A stretch of DNA of 41,633 nt, from the NCBI GenBank assembly GCA_002297005.1, contig DBIX01000021.1:1-41633 (forward strand). Reading direction: 5' to 3'. Below, piece by piece: positions 1-7,718 of the stretch. Source of the DNA: Cyanobacteria bacterium UBA791 (GTDB taxonomy: Bacteria > Cyanobacteriota > Vampirovibrionia > Gastranaerophilales > Gastranaerophilaceae). Position numbers and translations under genes: made by a program. Numbering within the stretch: the stretch's first letter is position 1; each line of letters starts with the position of its first letter. The notes below the pieces were generated by a model. That model was given only the letters and a program-made list of their open reading frames with translations, searched no databases and was not told the origin of the DNA.

Positions 1-25
1 TATTGAGAGAAATCAGCAGGGGATT

Positions 26-1684
26 ATGGATTTTAACAAAATTTTAGCGAACAAACCTTTACTTTACGGCATTATAGGTGCAGTAGTACTTGTATTGACG
101 TTAGCTTTAACTATTGGAATTGTTTCTTCAGCAAACAGCAATCCTGGTGGAGCTAAACCTGTAGAGGAAAAAGTTATAAAAGAAGATTTAGACTTATTAA
201 CAACAGATAACTTGGGTAAAGCTATCGAAATTCAAGCATTATTAGCAAGAGAAGGTATTAATGCAAAAAGAAAAATTGATGGTACTAAATCAACAATTTA
301 TTTAGACAACTATACTCAAACTCAACGTGACAGAGCACTTTTAGCTATTGTTAAAAGCGGTTTAATGGATCAAAACGTTGGTTTGGAAATTTTTGATAAA
401 GGTGATTTCACATCAACAAAAGAGGATAAAAGAATTAGATTATCAAGAGCAATCAATGGTGAATTATCAAGATTAATCAGAAAAATTCCACCTATTGAAA
501 ATGCATCTGTATTTATTTCTATTCCTGAACAATCAATGTTCGCAAATATGCAAAAACCAATTACTGCGACAGTACAAATTACAATTCCGTCAGGTACAAA
601 GTTAGACCACATTAAAGTAAAAGCTATTTCTAACTTACTTTTAGGAAGTGTTGCAGGATTAACAGCAGATAATATTTCTATTACAGATACAAACGGTAAC
701 GTATATACAAGCATTATGAACGCAGAAGATGAAATGTTAGAACGTCTTGAAGAAAATGACAAGTATATGCAACAAAAAGTAAACGCACAGTTGGATAGAT
801 TAATCGGTAAAGGTAACTATGTTGCGACAGTAAGTACATTCTTACGTCAAGCACCTGCTGAAAAATATTCAATCACATACAATCCAAACCAAAAAGCTGC
901 AATTACAGAACAAGTATTTTCAGAAGGTTTAGGTGACCGTTCACAAGGTTCAGCTACAGGACCTGCAGGTCCAGTAAGTGTATACTTACCAAACAACATT
1001 CCTACAGGTGTTATGGGAGCTGAGGGTAATTCTTCTCAAAACAGAAACTACGCTCGTACAGCTGCAGAAAGACAATATGGCGTAAGCAAAACTCAATTAA
1101 ATGAATACATGAAACCTGGTTTGATAGAAGAAATTTCGGTTGCAGTTACTTTAGAAAAAGCTTCTGTACCAACAGACACAACAATTGAGGAATTAAAAGA
1201 ATTAATTGCAAGTGCTGCAAGCCCAAAAGTAAAACCAGAAAGCGTAACAATCGCATTCTCTGATTCAACAGAACCATACTTGGCAACAGATAGACCTGTA
1301 AACTTACCAAAACCTGACGAAACAGGCAACCCATGGTGGATAACAATCGTTTTGGTAATAGGTGGTTTAATCGGTGGCTTCTTCTTCGTACACGGAAAAA
1401 TGAAGAAGGCTCAAGAAGCACAAGCTAGAGAAATGGAAATGTTGAAAAACAGAACTGAAACTCAAGACAGACAACTTCAAGATGTAAGCTTAAAAGCATC
1501 TGAATTAATAGAAAGACAAACACAACTTGCACAAGGCTTGTTGGAACAACAACAAAAAGAATATATTCCAGCACCTCCACCTTATGCAATGACAGACGCT
1601 ATTAACGAATTGCGTTCAGATTTAGAAGCAATTGATGATAGCGAGGCTGGCGAAAAAATCAAGAGTTGGATAGAACAAAGATAA
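26..1684 (+). CDS. fliF: Flagellar MS-ring protein FliF
   Basis: Builds the membrane ring of the flagellar basal body and seats FliG on its cytoplasmic tail. The 552-residue product has an N-terminal membrane segment (about residues 14-35), the YscJ/FliF ring-building region after it, the conserved stretch NYARTAAERQYGVSKTQLNE near residue 338, a second membrane segment (about 438-458) and an acidic C-terminal tail ending IKSWIEQR, the part that binds FliG in known systems. Length is typical. The start is ATG 26, preceded by AGGGG; the frame stays open to the window edge, so a slightly longer N-terminus cannot be excluded. First of a four-gene flagellar run. Confidence 0.95.
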   Translation: MDFNKILANKPLLYGIIGAVVLVLTLALTIGIVSSANSNPGGAKPVEEKVIKEDLDLLTTDNLGKAIEIQALLAREGINAKRKIDGTKSTIYLDNYTQTQRDRALLAIVKSGLMDQNVGLEIFDKGDFTSTKEDKRIRLSRAINGELSRLIRKIPPIENASVFISIPEQSMFANMQKPITATVQITIPSGTKLDHIKVKAISNLLLGSVAGLTADNISITDTNGNVYTSIMNAEDEMLERLEENDKYMQQKVNAQLDRLIGKGNYVATVSTFLRQAPAEKYSITYNPNQKAAITEQVFSEGLGDRSQGSATGPAGPVSVYLPNNIPTGVMGAEGNSSQNRNYARTAAERQYGVSKTQLNEYMKPGLIEEISVAVTLEKASVPTDTTIEELKELIASAASPKVKPESVTIAFSDSTEPYLATDRPVNLPKPDETGNPWWITIVLVIGGLIGGFFFVHGKMKKAQEAQAREMEMLKNRTETQDRQLQDVSLKASELIERQTQLAQGLLEQQQKEYIPAPPPYAMTDAINELRSDLEAIDDSEAGEKIKSWIEQR

Positions 1685-1691
1685 AAATCGA

Positions 1692-1718
1692 GTGTTGACG
1701 GTTAAAACCCGTCAACAC
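1692..1718. other. Perfect 10-bp inverted repeat between fliF and the fliG-like gene
   Basis: GTGTTGACGG at 1692-1701 and CCGTCAACAC at 1709-1718 form a perfect stem with a 7-nt loop, eight bases after the fliF stop. No U-run follows on the plus strand, so it does not look like a full terminator. It could be a processing or stability hairpin that sets different amounts of FliF and the downstream proteins, or a DNA operator. Confidence 0.6.
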
Positions 1719-1750
1719 ATATAAAATAAAAAGTAGTAGGTAGTGAATTA

Positions 1751-2797
1751 ATGGCAATAGAAGGGTTTGATTATAAACAGTTTTCTCAAATGTTAGCAGG
1801 ACAAGCTAAAGAACTTGTTCCAGCTGAGTTTGATGATTTTCAAAAGAACTATATTGTTCAAACATTATTAAACTTCTCAATGCTTGCCGGAGAAGCAATC
1901 TCAAATGATGCTTCTATGGGTTTTAATGCCGACCAAGCCGTATTACTTACTCAAATTATTGCCGAATGGTCATTCCACAAATCAGTTGATTTAATTCGTT
2001 CAGGAATTGACCCTCAATATTGGGATGGAGTACTTCAAAAAGTAGCCTTCACAATCTTTGAAATTGGTAAACAAACAATTCAAAATAATATACCTCAAGA
2101 CCAAATGTTAGCGTTGATTGAACACCACGTTAAACAGGCATTTGATGGTGCGATTGATGAATTGTCACAAAAAGGTATAATTGATGAAAGCGTAAAAGAA
2201 AACGCTCAACATCAATCAAATATTGATGCTATGGTTCAAGAAGCTGAACAGGCTCAACAAGAACAAGCAGCACAACAGCAAGCACAGGAACAACAAGCCC
2301 AACAAGAAGCACAAATGGCACAACAACAAGGTCAAGTTCCACCACAAGGACAACCAATGCCTCAACAACAAGGTGCTCCTGCTGGACAAAACAAAATCTT
2401 AAAACTTGCATCTGTTGCTTTAATCTTAAAAACTTTATCGCAAGAAAAAGTTCACGCTATATTGAACAAGTTTAATCCTGACGATGCACAACTTGTCATT
2501 CAATATATGCAAATGAATGATTTGGAAACAAGATTAGATCCAAATGTTTCAATACAATATTTAAAAGAAATCAAAACTCAATTACCAGAACCAAAACAAT
2601 TAAGTCCGTCAAAGATTACGGAAAGAATACAAAAAGCAATAAAAGGTTGCGAAAACCCACAAAAATTACAAGAGGTTCTAAAAAAAGAACGTCCAATGGT
2701 ACGCAAATTCATTCAATGTGCGTATGAGGGTGAGTTCTACGAAATTCCAATTAGAATTGCAAACATTGTTGCCCAACACGTTGAAAGTAGTGTATAA
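1751..2797 (+). CDS. FliG-like flagellar protein with atypical domain layout
   Basis: It sits where fliG normally lies, between fliF and fliH. The 348 residues fall into three parts. Residues 1-150 are a helical region I do not recognise. Residues 160-212 are a Gln/Ala/Pro-rich linker. Residues 214-345 are helical, with a pattern like the FliG N/middle helical repeats (for example ASVALILKTLSQEKVHAILN, then FNPDDAQLVI) and an ending that recalls the last FliG helices. I see no EHPQ motif and no charged torque helix of the usual FliG C-terminal domain. Likely an MS-ring adaptor or divergent FliG; the exact role is inference. The ribosome binding site is weak (AGG about 12 nt upstream). Confidence 0.6.
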   Translation: MAIEGFDYKQFSQMLAGQAKELVPAEFDDFQKNYIVQTLLNFSMLAGEAISNDASMGFNADQAVLLTQIIAEWSFHKSVDLIRSGIDPQYWDGVLQKVAFTIFEIGKQTIQNNIPQDQMLALIEHHVKQAFDGAIDELSQKGIIDESVKENAQHQSNIDAMVQEAEQAQQEQAAQQQAQEQQAQQEAQMAQQQGQVPPQGQPMPQQQGAPAGQNKILKLASVALILKTLSQEKVHAILNKFNPDDAQLVIQYMQMNDLETRLDPNVSIQYLKEIKTQLPEPKQLSPSKITERIQKAIKGCENPQKLQEVLKKERPMVRKFIQCAYEGEFYEIPIRIANIVAQHVESSV

Positions 2798-2808
2798 TAT
2801 AACTACTT

Positions 2809-3567
2809 ATGATCATAAAAAAACAAGCACGGAAAAAGGAAGTTGTACAAGAGCAACAACCTGTTCCGGAAGAAAATGTCGTAGCTGTAGAGGAAGTTCA
2901 AGAACAACCTGTACAAGAGCCTAAAATTGAAGCTTCTCCTTTGCCATCGCAAGAGGAGCTTAAAAATGATGCTTTCGACATTGACAAGATTGATTTTACA
3001 CAAAGACAAGAACGAAGACGTGGAGATAGACGTAGAGGTTATAGAAGAATTGATGATAGAAACCTTATCTCTAGAGCCCAAGAAGAGGCAGACCAAATCA
3101 AAGAATCTGCTGCAAAAGAGGGTTATCGAGCAGGACTTGAAGAAGCTAGGAATGATATTCTAGATTTGAGAGATTCTATACAAGATTTTATCTCTGCCAA
3201 GAAAGAAGTTTTTGAGTATATTGCACCTGATATTTTAGAAATATCGGTTGATATCGCAAGAAAAATCATTAAAAAAGAATTGGAACAAGACCCGCAAGCT
3301 ATTATTAATATGATACTTGAAGTAATGGAGAGTTTTACAAAAGACGAAACAAAGATTACAATAAAAGTAAATCCTATGCAGGCAGATCTTGTTAGGGAAG
3401 AATTGCCAAAAGCCTTATCAGCAAAAGGTACAGAGGCAAGAATTACAATTACAGCTGACGACAGCGTAGAAACAGGGGGATGTGTATTCTTGACAAGCAA
3501 CGGTATTATAGATGCTGGACTAGATACACAACTCGAGATACTTAAAGAAGCTTTGAAAGGAATGTAA
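2809..3567 (+). CDS. fliH: Flagellar export ATPase regulator FliH
   Basis: FliH/SctL-family stator of the type III export ATPase, which tethers FliI to the export gate. The 252 residues show a Glu/Gln/Pro-rich N-terminus, a charged region (about 60-100), the family-like segment EGYRAGLEEARNDILDLRDS and a C-terminal FliH domain with DILEISVDIARKIIKKEL and KVNPMQADLV. The stop overlaps the flhA start by one base, indicating translational coupling. No fliI follows, although it usually does, so FliI must be encoded elsewhere. No clear Shine-Dalgarno is visible; coupling from the upstream gene, which ends 11 nt before, is likely. Confidence 0.9.
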   Translation: MIIKKQARKKEVVQEQQPVPEENVVAVEEVQEQPVQEPKIEASPLPSQEELKNDAFDIDKIDFTQRQERRRGDRRRGYRRIDDRNLISRAQEEADQIKESAAKEGYRAGLEEARNDILDLRDSIQDFISAKKEVFEYIAPDILEISVDIARKIIKKELEQDPQAIINMILEVMESFTKDETKITIKVNPMQADLVREELPKALSAKGTEARITITADDSVETGGCVFLTSNGIIDAGLDTQLEILKEALKGM

Positions 3568-5669
3568 TGGGAGCTCCAGGCTCAAAATCAATGAGTGAAA
3601 TCTTTTTAGCAGGCTTTGTATTGATGTTAATACTTATCCTGTTAATTGAGATGCCTACTTGGGTTATTAACTTTTCAATCAGCTTCAATATGACAATTGG
3701 TATCGTACTGTTGATGATTGCCCTATACGTTCAAAAACCACTTGAATTAGCAGCTTTTCCATCAATCATCCTTATCGGTACAATGTTCCGTCTGGTACTT
3801 TCAATTGCATCAACTCGTCTTATCTTGGCAAAAGGTGATGCCGGTGAAGTTGTAACGGCGTTCGGACATTTCGTAACCGGTGGTAACATGGTTGTAGGGT
3901 TCGTAATCTTCTTGATTATTACAGTCGTACAGTTCATGGTAATCACAAAGGGTGCTGAACGTATCGCCGAAGTATCTGCCAGATTCGCCTTAGATGCGAT
4001 GCCAGGTAAACAAATGACAATCGATGCCGATTTCAATGCAGGTTTAATTTCTCCAGAAGAAGCGGTTAAACGTCGTGAGGACTTACAAAGAGAATCAAGT
4101 TTATTCGGTTCTATGGATGGTTCTATGAAGTTCGTAAAAGGGGATACTATCGCCGGCGTTATCATTACAATCATCAACATCGTTGGTGGTTTGTGCGTTG
4201 GTTGTTTAATGAACAATATGCCAATTGCTGATGCGGTTTCTAAATATACCATCTTAACAATTGGTGATGGTTTGGCATCACAAGTTCCATCACTTTTAAT
4301 GTCAATTTCAGCCGGTATCGTAATGACTCGTGCTTCTGCTACAAGCTCTTCATTAGGTGCTGATTTGACTACACAATTAATGAATAAACCTTACAGTTTA
4401 TTCTTTGCTGCAGGGTTCTTATTCTTAATCACTTTATCATCACCAGTAACAGGTTTGCCTTGGTTCCCATTCTTGCTATTCACTATTTTCTTAGTATTAG
4501 CTGGGTTCTCAGTACTTGTTAATGCCGATGTACAATCTCAATTGGGTCAATTAGAAAATGTTCGCCAAAACATGCAAGACCTTGTTAACCCAAATAGAAT
4601 GTACGAAAGACTTGGTGTTGACGTACTTTCATTACAAGTTGGTGCTGGTTTGCTTGTAATTGCCGACCCTGACCAAGAAGGACAATTACTTGCCAAAATT
4701 GCCGCTTTAAGACAAAGAGTTACTGACGAATTAGGTTATATCTTACCAAACATCAGAATTATGGATTCTTCTGCATTAGAGGCCAACGAATACTTAATTG
4801 CTATTCGTGGTAATACTGTTGCGACTGGTTTTGTATACCCTGGTAAATACATGGTTATTGCTGACCAATGGGATTCTGTTAAATCTTCTGTTCCAGATGA
4901 TGCTATTGTTGGTGTTGATCCAACTTACCAAACACAAGCATATTGGGTTTCTGAAGAAGATGCTAAATCTACTAAAGCTATTACGGCCGTTGACGCTACC
5001 GACGTTGTAGTTACTCACTTACAAGAAATTTCAAGAAAACACGTTGACGATGTAATGACAAAAACCGACGTATTAAAATTAATGGAATTAGTACGTTCAC
5101 AAGACCCTACTCTTGTTAACGACTTAGTACCAACAATTATTTCTACAAGTGACTTGAGAAAAATCTTTGTAAACTTAATTAGAGAAAAAGTTTCTATTAA
5201 AGATATTATCTTCATTTTTGAACGTCTGTGCGACTACGCTAGATTTTCAAAAGAACCGGATATTCTTTCAGAACGTCTGCGTGCGGCATTGGGTAGACAA
5301 ATTTGTTTAACAAATGTTCAGGAAGATAAAGTTCTTTATGCATTAACACTTTCACCTGACTGGGAAAAAGTTCTTGATGATAGTTGTCAAAGAACAGAGC
5401 TTGGTACAATGTTCTTGCTTAACCCAATGCAAGTACAAGAACTTATCGAAAGCACAGCTACAACACTTATGACAGCTCACCAAAACATTGGTAAACAACC
5501 AGTAATCTTATGTTCTCCAAGAATTAGATTACCTCTGTTCCAATTACTTGAACGTCATATTCCAACAATTGTTGTAATTTCTTATTCTGAATTGATTACA
5601 GATATTAAGGTTGAAGCAGTAGATACAATTGGTGAAAGCTATAACCAAGAACAATACGTGTCAGGCTAA
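3567..5669 (+). CDS. flhA: Flagellar export gate protein FlhA
   Basis: Central ion-conducting protein of the flagellar type III export gate. The 700-residue product has an N-terminal half with about eight membrane segments and the family signature around residues 131-161 (RIAEVSARFALDAMPGKQ then DADFNAGLI). The cytoplasmic C-terminal half, from about 325, forms the chaperone/substrate ring (LEVLRRLL-type helices, GEYLIAIRG-like strands). Length is standard. The start ATG overlaps the fliH stop by one base and has AAAGGA five bases upstream. Usually flanked by flhB or flhF, but neither is here. Confidence 0.97.
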   Translation: MGAPGSKSMSEIFLAGFVLMLILILLIEMPTWVINFSISFNMTIGIVLLMIALYVQKPLELAAFPSIILIGTMFRLVLSIASTRLILAKGDAGEVVTAFGHFVTGGNMVVGFVIFLIITVVQFMVITKGAERIAEVSARFALDAMPGKQMTIDADFNAGLISPEEAVKRREDLQRESSLFGSMDGSMKFVKGDTIAGVIITIINIVGGLCVGCLMNNMPIADAVSKYTILTIGDGLASQVPSLLMSISAGIVMTRASATSSSLGADLTTQLMNKPYSLFFAAGFLFLITLSSPVTGLPWFPFLLFTIFLVLAGFSVLVNADVQSQLGQLENVRQNMQDLVNPNRMYERLGVDVLSLQVGAGLLVIADPDQEGQLLAKIAALRQRVTDELGYILPNIRIMDSSALEANEYLIAIRGNTVATGFVYPGKYMVIADQWDSVKSSVPDDAIVGVDPTYQTQAYWVSEEDAKSTKAITAVDATDVVVTHLQEISRKHVDDVMTKTDVLKLMELVRSQDPTLVNDLVPTIISTSDLRKIFVNLIREKVSIKDIIFIFERLCDYARFSKEPDILSERLRAALGRQICLTNVQEDKVLYALTLSPDWEKVLDDSCQRTELGTMFLLNPMQVQELIESTATTLMTAHQNIGKQPVILCSPRIRLPLFQLLERHIPTIVVISYSELITDIKVEAVDTIGESYNQEQYVSG

Positions 5670-5672
5670 TAA

Positions 5673-5894
5673 ATGAAAAAAATCGTTTTATTCTTGATAG
5701 AAATATATCAAAAGATTTCAAGGTTAACACCGCCAGTTTGTAGATTTATGCCAACTTGCTCTGAATACACAAAGCAAGCTATTATCAAATTCGGACTTAT
5801 TAAAGGTCTTTGGCTAGGTATAAAAAGAATTTCTAAATGCCACCCACTCCATGAGGGTGGCTATGACCCTGTTCCAGACGAATTTAATTGGTAA
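5673..5894 (+). CDS. yidD: Membrane protein insertion efficiency factor YidD
   Basis: Small amphipathic membrane-associated protein that assists YidC-dependent insertion. The 73 residues contain the family hallmarks: PPVCRFMPTCSEYTKQAI at residues 20-37, GLIKGLWLGIKRISKCHP and the closing GGYDPVP. The three Cys residues typical of the family are present. It starts three bases after the flhA stop, so it is probably cotranscribed with the flagellar genes, which is unusual because yidD normally sits with rnpA and yidC. Confidence 0.95.
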   Translation: MKKIVLFLIEIYQKISRLTPPVCRFMPTCSEYTKQAIIKFGLIKGLWLGIKRISKCHPLHEGGYDPVPDEFNW

Positions 5895-5929
5895 TTGTAA
5901 CAAATCCTTAACATAACATTTCAAATTTC

Positions 5930-5957
5930 TAAAGTTATCATAAAAAGTTGCCGATAT
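5930..5957 (+). promoter_or_regulatory. Putative sigma-28 (FliA/SigD-type) promoter
   Basis: TAAAGTTA at 5930-5937 and GCCGATAT at 5950-5957, giving TAAA-N16-GCCGATAT. Known consensus forms are TAAAGTTT-N11-GCCGATAA (enteric) and TAAA-N14-16-GCCGATAT (Bacillus), so only the last -35 base and 1 nt of spacing differ. The predicted start would be near 5965, about 35 nt before the 51-residue ORF. Confidence 0.75.
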
Positions 5958-5999
5958 ATAACTTGTAAGCAAGATAACTAATAAAAAGGATATGTGAAT

Positions 6000-6155
6000 A
6001 TGTTAAGAAAAATCGAATTACCAACTACTAATATTGATAACAGTGTTGAATTTATTTTGAGAGGAGCAAAAAAACGCAGATCAATGGCTATGGCATCTGC
6101 AAGAATGCTAACTAACGAACAAGGCATTCAAACTATGTTGGTTGCAGTAAAATAG
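6000..6155 (+). CDS. 51-residue basic protein of unknown function behind a sigma-28-like promoter
   Basis: Short ORF starting MLRKIELPTTNIDNSVEF, with a basic centre (GAKKRRSMAMASARML) and a neutral end (GIQTMLVAVK). It is preceded by AAAAGGAT about 8 nt before the ATG and by a strong flagellar-type promoter. I do not recognise the family. There is a faint resemblance to the helix of RNA polymerase omega subunits, too weak to name it. No signal peptide or clear membrane segment. Its promoter suggests late flagellar or motility expression. The transcript continues into a structured region that ends at the terminator at 6311-6342. Confidence 0.65.
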   Translation: MLRKIELPTTNIDNSVEFILRGAKKRRSMAMASARMLTNEQGIQTMLVAVK

Positions 6156-6310
6156 GAAACTTCGCCGGTGTTACCGGTAGAAAGTTAAAGAAACAGAAAA
6201 CTGAAAGGAGACTAAGACAAAAACAATAGAGTGTGTAGAGTGACCGAGAAATCGGGATGTGTGTAAAAACAAACTGCAATCTGTATGAAAAAAGAAGAAA
6301 GATGAATTTT
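6156..6310 (+). ncRNA. Possible structured 3' UTR or small RNA
   Basis: No ORF is apparent, but structure is. A two-tier hairpin is formed by AACTT (6158-6162) with AAGTT (6182-6186) enclosing CCGGT (6165-6169) with ACCGG (6173-6177). A second hairpin has CCGA and TCGG around a GAAA tetraloop near 6243-6254. The stretch is purine-rich and ends in the terminator at 6311. It does not match any riboswitch or housekeeping RNA I can recall. It could be a 3' UTR-derived small RNA of the 51-residue ORF. Confidence 0.4.
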
Positions 6311-6342
6311 AAAGAGGTCAAAACATTGACCTCTTTCTTTTT
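6311..6342 (+). terminator. Intrinsic terminator
   Basis: AAAGAGGTCA (6311-6320) pairs perfectly with TGACCTCTTT (6327-6336) across a 6-nt loop and is followed by a T-rich tail. It ends the transcript that carries the 51-residue ORF. Confidence 0.9.
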
Positions 6343-6371
6343 GTAAAAAAATAACCAAACAAAAAAAATAA

Positions 6372-6380
6372 TGCTATAAT
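6372..6380 (+). promoter_or_regulatory. Extended -10 promoter for the small Cys-rich protein
   Basis: TGCTATAAT, a perfect extended -10 (TGnTATAAT), lies about 31 nt before the next ATG. No good -35 is visible, as expected for this promoter type. Confidence 0.6.
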
Positions 6381-6410
6381 CTTAGCAGAATAGAATTTTG
6401 AGAGGTAGAT

Positions 6411-6626
6411 ATGTTTCAAGAATGTCCTTTTAATGGAAATAAAGAATGTAATGAAAGTTGTGGACTATTTATAGCCCCTGGGGATTTAAATGAATTAATG
6501 GGAACAAGATTAACAAGCATCGGTGTTTTTGACGTAAAAGAGGGAATGTGCTCTCTAAAAATGTTAGCCCTAAGTAGTGGACGTTATATGTTTGAAAATA
6601 CTGCTACCGTAAGAAGAAATGCGTAA
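6411..6626 (+). CDS. Small cysteine-containing protein of unknown function
   Basis: 71 residues with four Cys, three clustered near the N-terminus (CPFNGNKECNESCGLF, residues 5-20) and one at about 47; this spacing could bind metal or form disulfides. I do not recognise the family. ATG has AGAGG seven bases upstream and an extended -10 promoter. The last codons and the stop lie inside the dispersed repeat beginning at 6620, so the original C-terminus may have been altered by the repeat insertion. Confidence 0.7.
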   Translation: MFQECPFNGNKECNESCGLFIAPGDLNELMGTRLTSIGVFDVKEGMCSLKMLALSSGRYMFENTATVRRNA

Positions 6627-6748
6627 GCCGATGTGAAGTCTGAAAAGACTTGCAGAAGTGCAAGGCTTTGGAAGACGTAACATAACGATAGCGACGTTTC
6701 AAATCTGTGATTTGACAGGAGCAAAAATGCGTAAGCTGATGTGAAGTG
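6620..6748 (+). repeat. Dispersed repeat, copy A (78 bp identical to copy B)
   Basis: Bases 6620-6697 are identical to the reverse complement of 29149-29226. After a diverged stretch, similarity resumes at ACAGGAGCAAAA. The element carries its own direct subrepeat, GCGTAAGCYGATGTGAAG, at 6621 and 6729, and an internal hairpin AAGTCT-GAAA-AGACTT (6636-6651). No ORF is convincing. It looks like a small non-coding mobile or REP-like element. Confidence 0.9.
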
Positions 6749-6776
6749 TTCGATTTCAGATACAATATAAATTTTG

Positions 6777-6803
6777 TTGGGCAAGTATGCCCAACCTACA
6801 AAA
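6777..6803 (+). repeat. TTGGGCA/TGCCCAA hairpin repeat, copy 1
   Basis: TTGGGCA-AGTA-TGCCCAA followed by CCTACAAAA. A near-identical copy in the same orientation lies at 22585-22611, after the zinc-ribbon gene. Both sit just downstream of plus-strand coding regions. Confidence 0.75.
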
Positions 6804-6814
6804 ATACACATATA

Positions 6815-6842
6815 AAAAGAGTTCCCAATTGGGAACTCTTTT
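6815..6842 (-). terminator. Intrinsic terminator (bidirectional)
   Basis: AAGAGTTCCC (6817-6826) and GGGAACTCTT (6831-6840) form a long perfect stem with T-runs on both sides. It ends the annexin-like gene on the minus strand and may also stop plus-strand transcription from 6411. Confidence 0.85.
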
Positions 6843-6869
6843 ATTTCACATCTACTCTTTTACTTTTTC

Positions 6870-7718
6870 TTAGCCATTTTCTCTTTTTGTAATCATTGCT
6901 GCTAACATTGTGTTGAAGTGGTTGTTAACAACTTCGTCATCAATGTTGAACCAGCTGTTGTTTTCTGCAGAAACTTTTGCTTTAAATGATTTAGCTTCTG
7001 CATCTAAGCCCATTTCAGAAGCTCTTGCAGCTAATTTATCTTTTAAACCGTTTGTAATTTTTGTTAATCTTCCTGACCAACCTACCCATTCTTCGTTTTG
7101 TAATGATTCGATTAATGTTTCACCATCCATATCATCAGAGTATTGGTTGATGTATGTTTCCATAACTTCAAGAACGTTATCTTTGTTGATTCTTGCTAAA
7201 GCTTCATCAACGGCTTTGTTATCAGTACCGATACCTTTCATAGCTACGTATAATTTTTCACAAATTTCGTTAGCTTCTTTTTGAACTTTTTCAGCTTTTG
7301 CTTTTGCTGCAGCTACTTTCTTATCTACTGTTGTTGAATCAGTTTTTGAAGAAGCATCTGTTTTTGTTGTTGTAGTAACATCAGCTTTAGTTGTACCGCC
7401 TGCTTTTGTTGTGCCATCAGCTTTCTTTGTAGGTTCACAAACTGTTGTTTTACCAGAGTTTTGTAATCCTAAACCTGCAAAGTTTAAGTTGAAACAACTT
7501 GCGATATTGTTGAACCAAGTTGGCATTGCCATATTCACACAAGCTTCAGAAATTGGAGAATATGCAATTGTATTAAATTGGTTAGCCATTGTGTTAGCAA
7601 ATATATTCAATTTAGAATAATCAACACTTGCTGTTTGGTAACCGTTAAAACCATTTAAACCATAATTATTGTTAAGACCAAATCCTAAACCTGTGTTTAA
7701 ACCATAATTAAATGTCAT
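6870..7718 (-). CDS. Annexin-repeat-like protein with Gly/Asn-rich N-terminus
   Basis: 282 residues. Residues 1-30 are rich in Gly, Asn, Leu and Tyr; 31-90 are moderately hydrophobic; 95-133 are a Thr/Lys/Asp low-complexity linker; 134-282 are helical. Residues 155-209 read like one annexin repeat: KLYVAMKGIGTDNKAVDEAL, then NVLEVMETYINQY and GETLIESLQNE, including the AMKGIGTD loop that forms the type II calcium site in annexins. Annexins usually have four repeats; only one clear copy is seen here, with possibly a degenerate second after 220. No signal peptide. Function unknown; calcium or membrane binding is inference. GGGGA lies 8 nt before the ATG. Confidence 0.75.
   Translation of the reverse strand: MTFNYGLNTGLGFGLNNNYGLNGFNGYQTASVDYSKLNIFANTMANQFNTIAYSPISEACVNMAMPTWFNNIASCFNLNFAGLGLQNSGKTTVCEPTKKADGTTKAGGTTKADVTTTTKTDASSKTDSTTVDKKVAAAKAKAEKVQKEANEICEKLYVAMKGIGTDNKAVDEALARINKDNVLEVMETYINQYSDDMDGETLIESLQNEEWVGWSGRLTKITNGLKDKLAARASEMGLDAEAKSFKAKVSAENNSWFNIDDEVVNNHFNTMLAAMITKRENG

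Noticed and set aside
370..762. Antisense ORFs within fliF and similar ones inside flhA, fliH and kdsD
   Set aside because: No ribosome binding sites or family features; they mirror strong coding frames on the other strand.
6156..6342. Known riboswitch, SRP RNA, tmRNA or RNase P RNA
   Set aside because: None of the conserved cores I know for these RNAs is present, and no gene lies in the position expected for riboswitch control because a terminator follows.
6620..6640. GCCGATGT in the dispersed repeat as a sigma-28 -10
   Set aside because: Last bases are off consensus and no -35 is found; it is simply part of the repeat.
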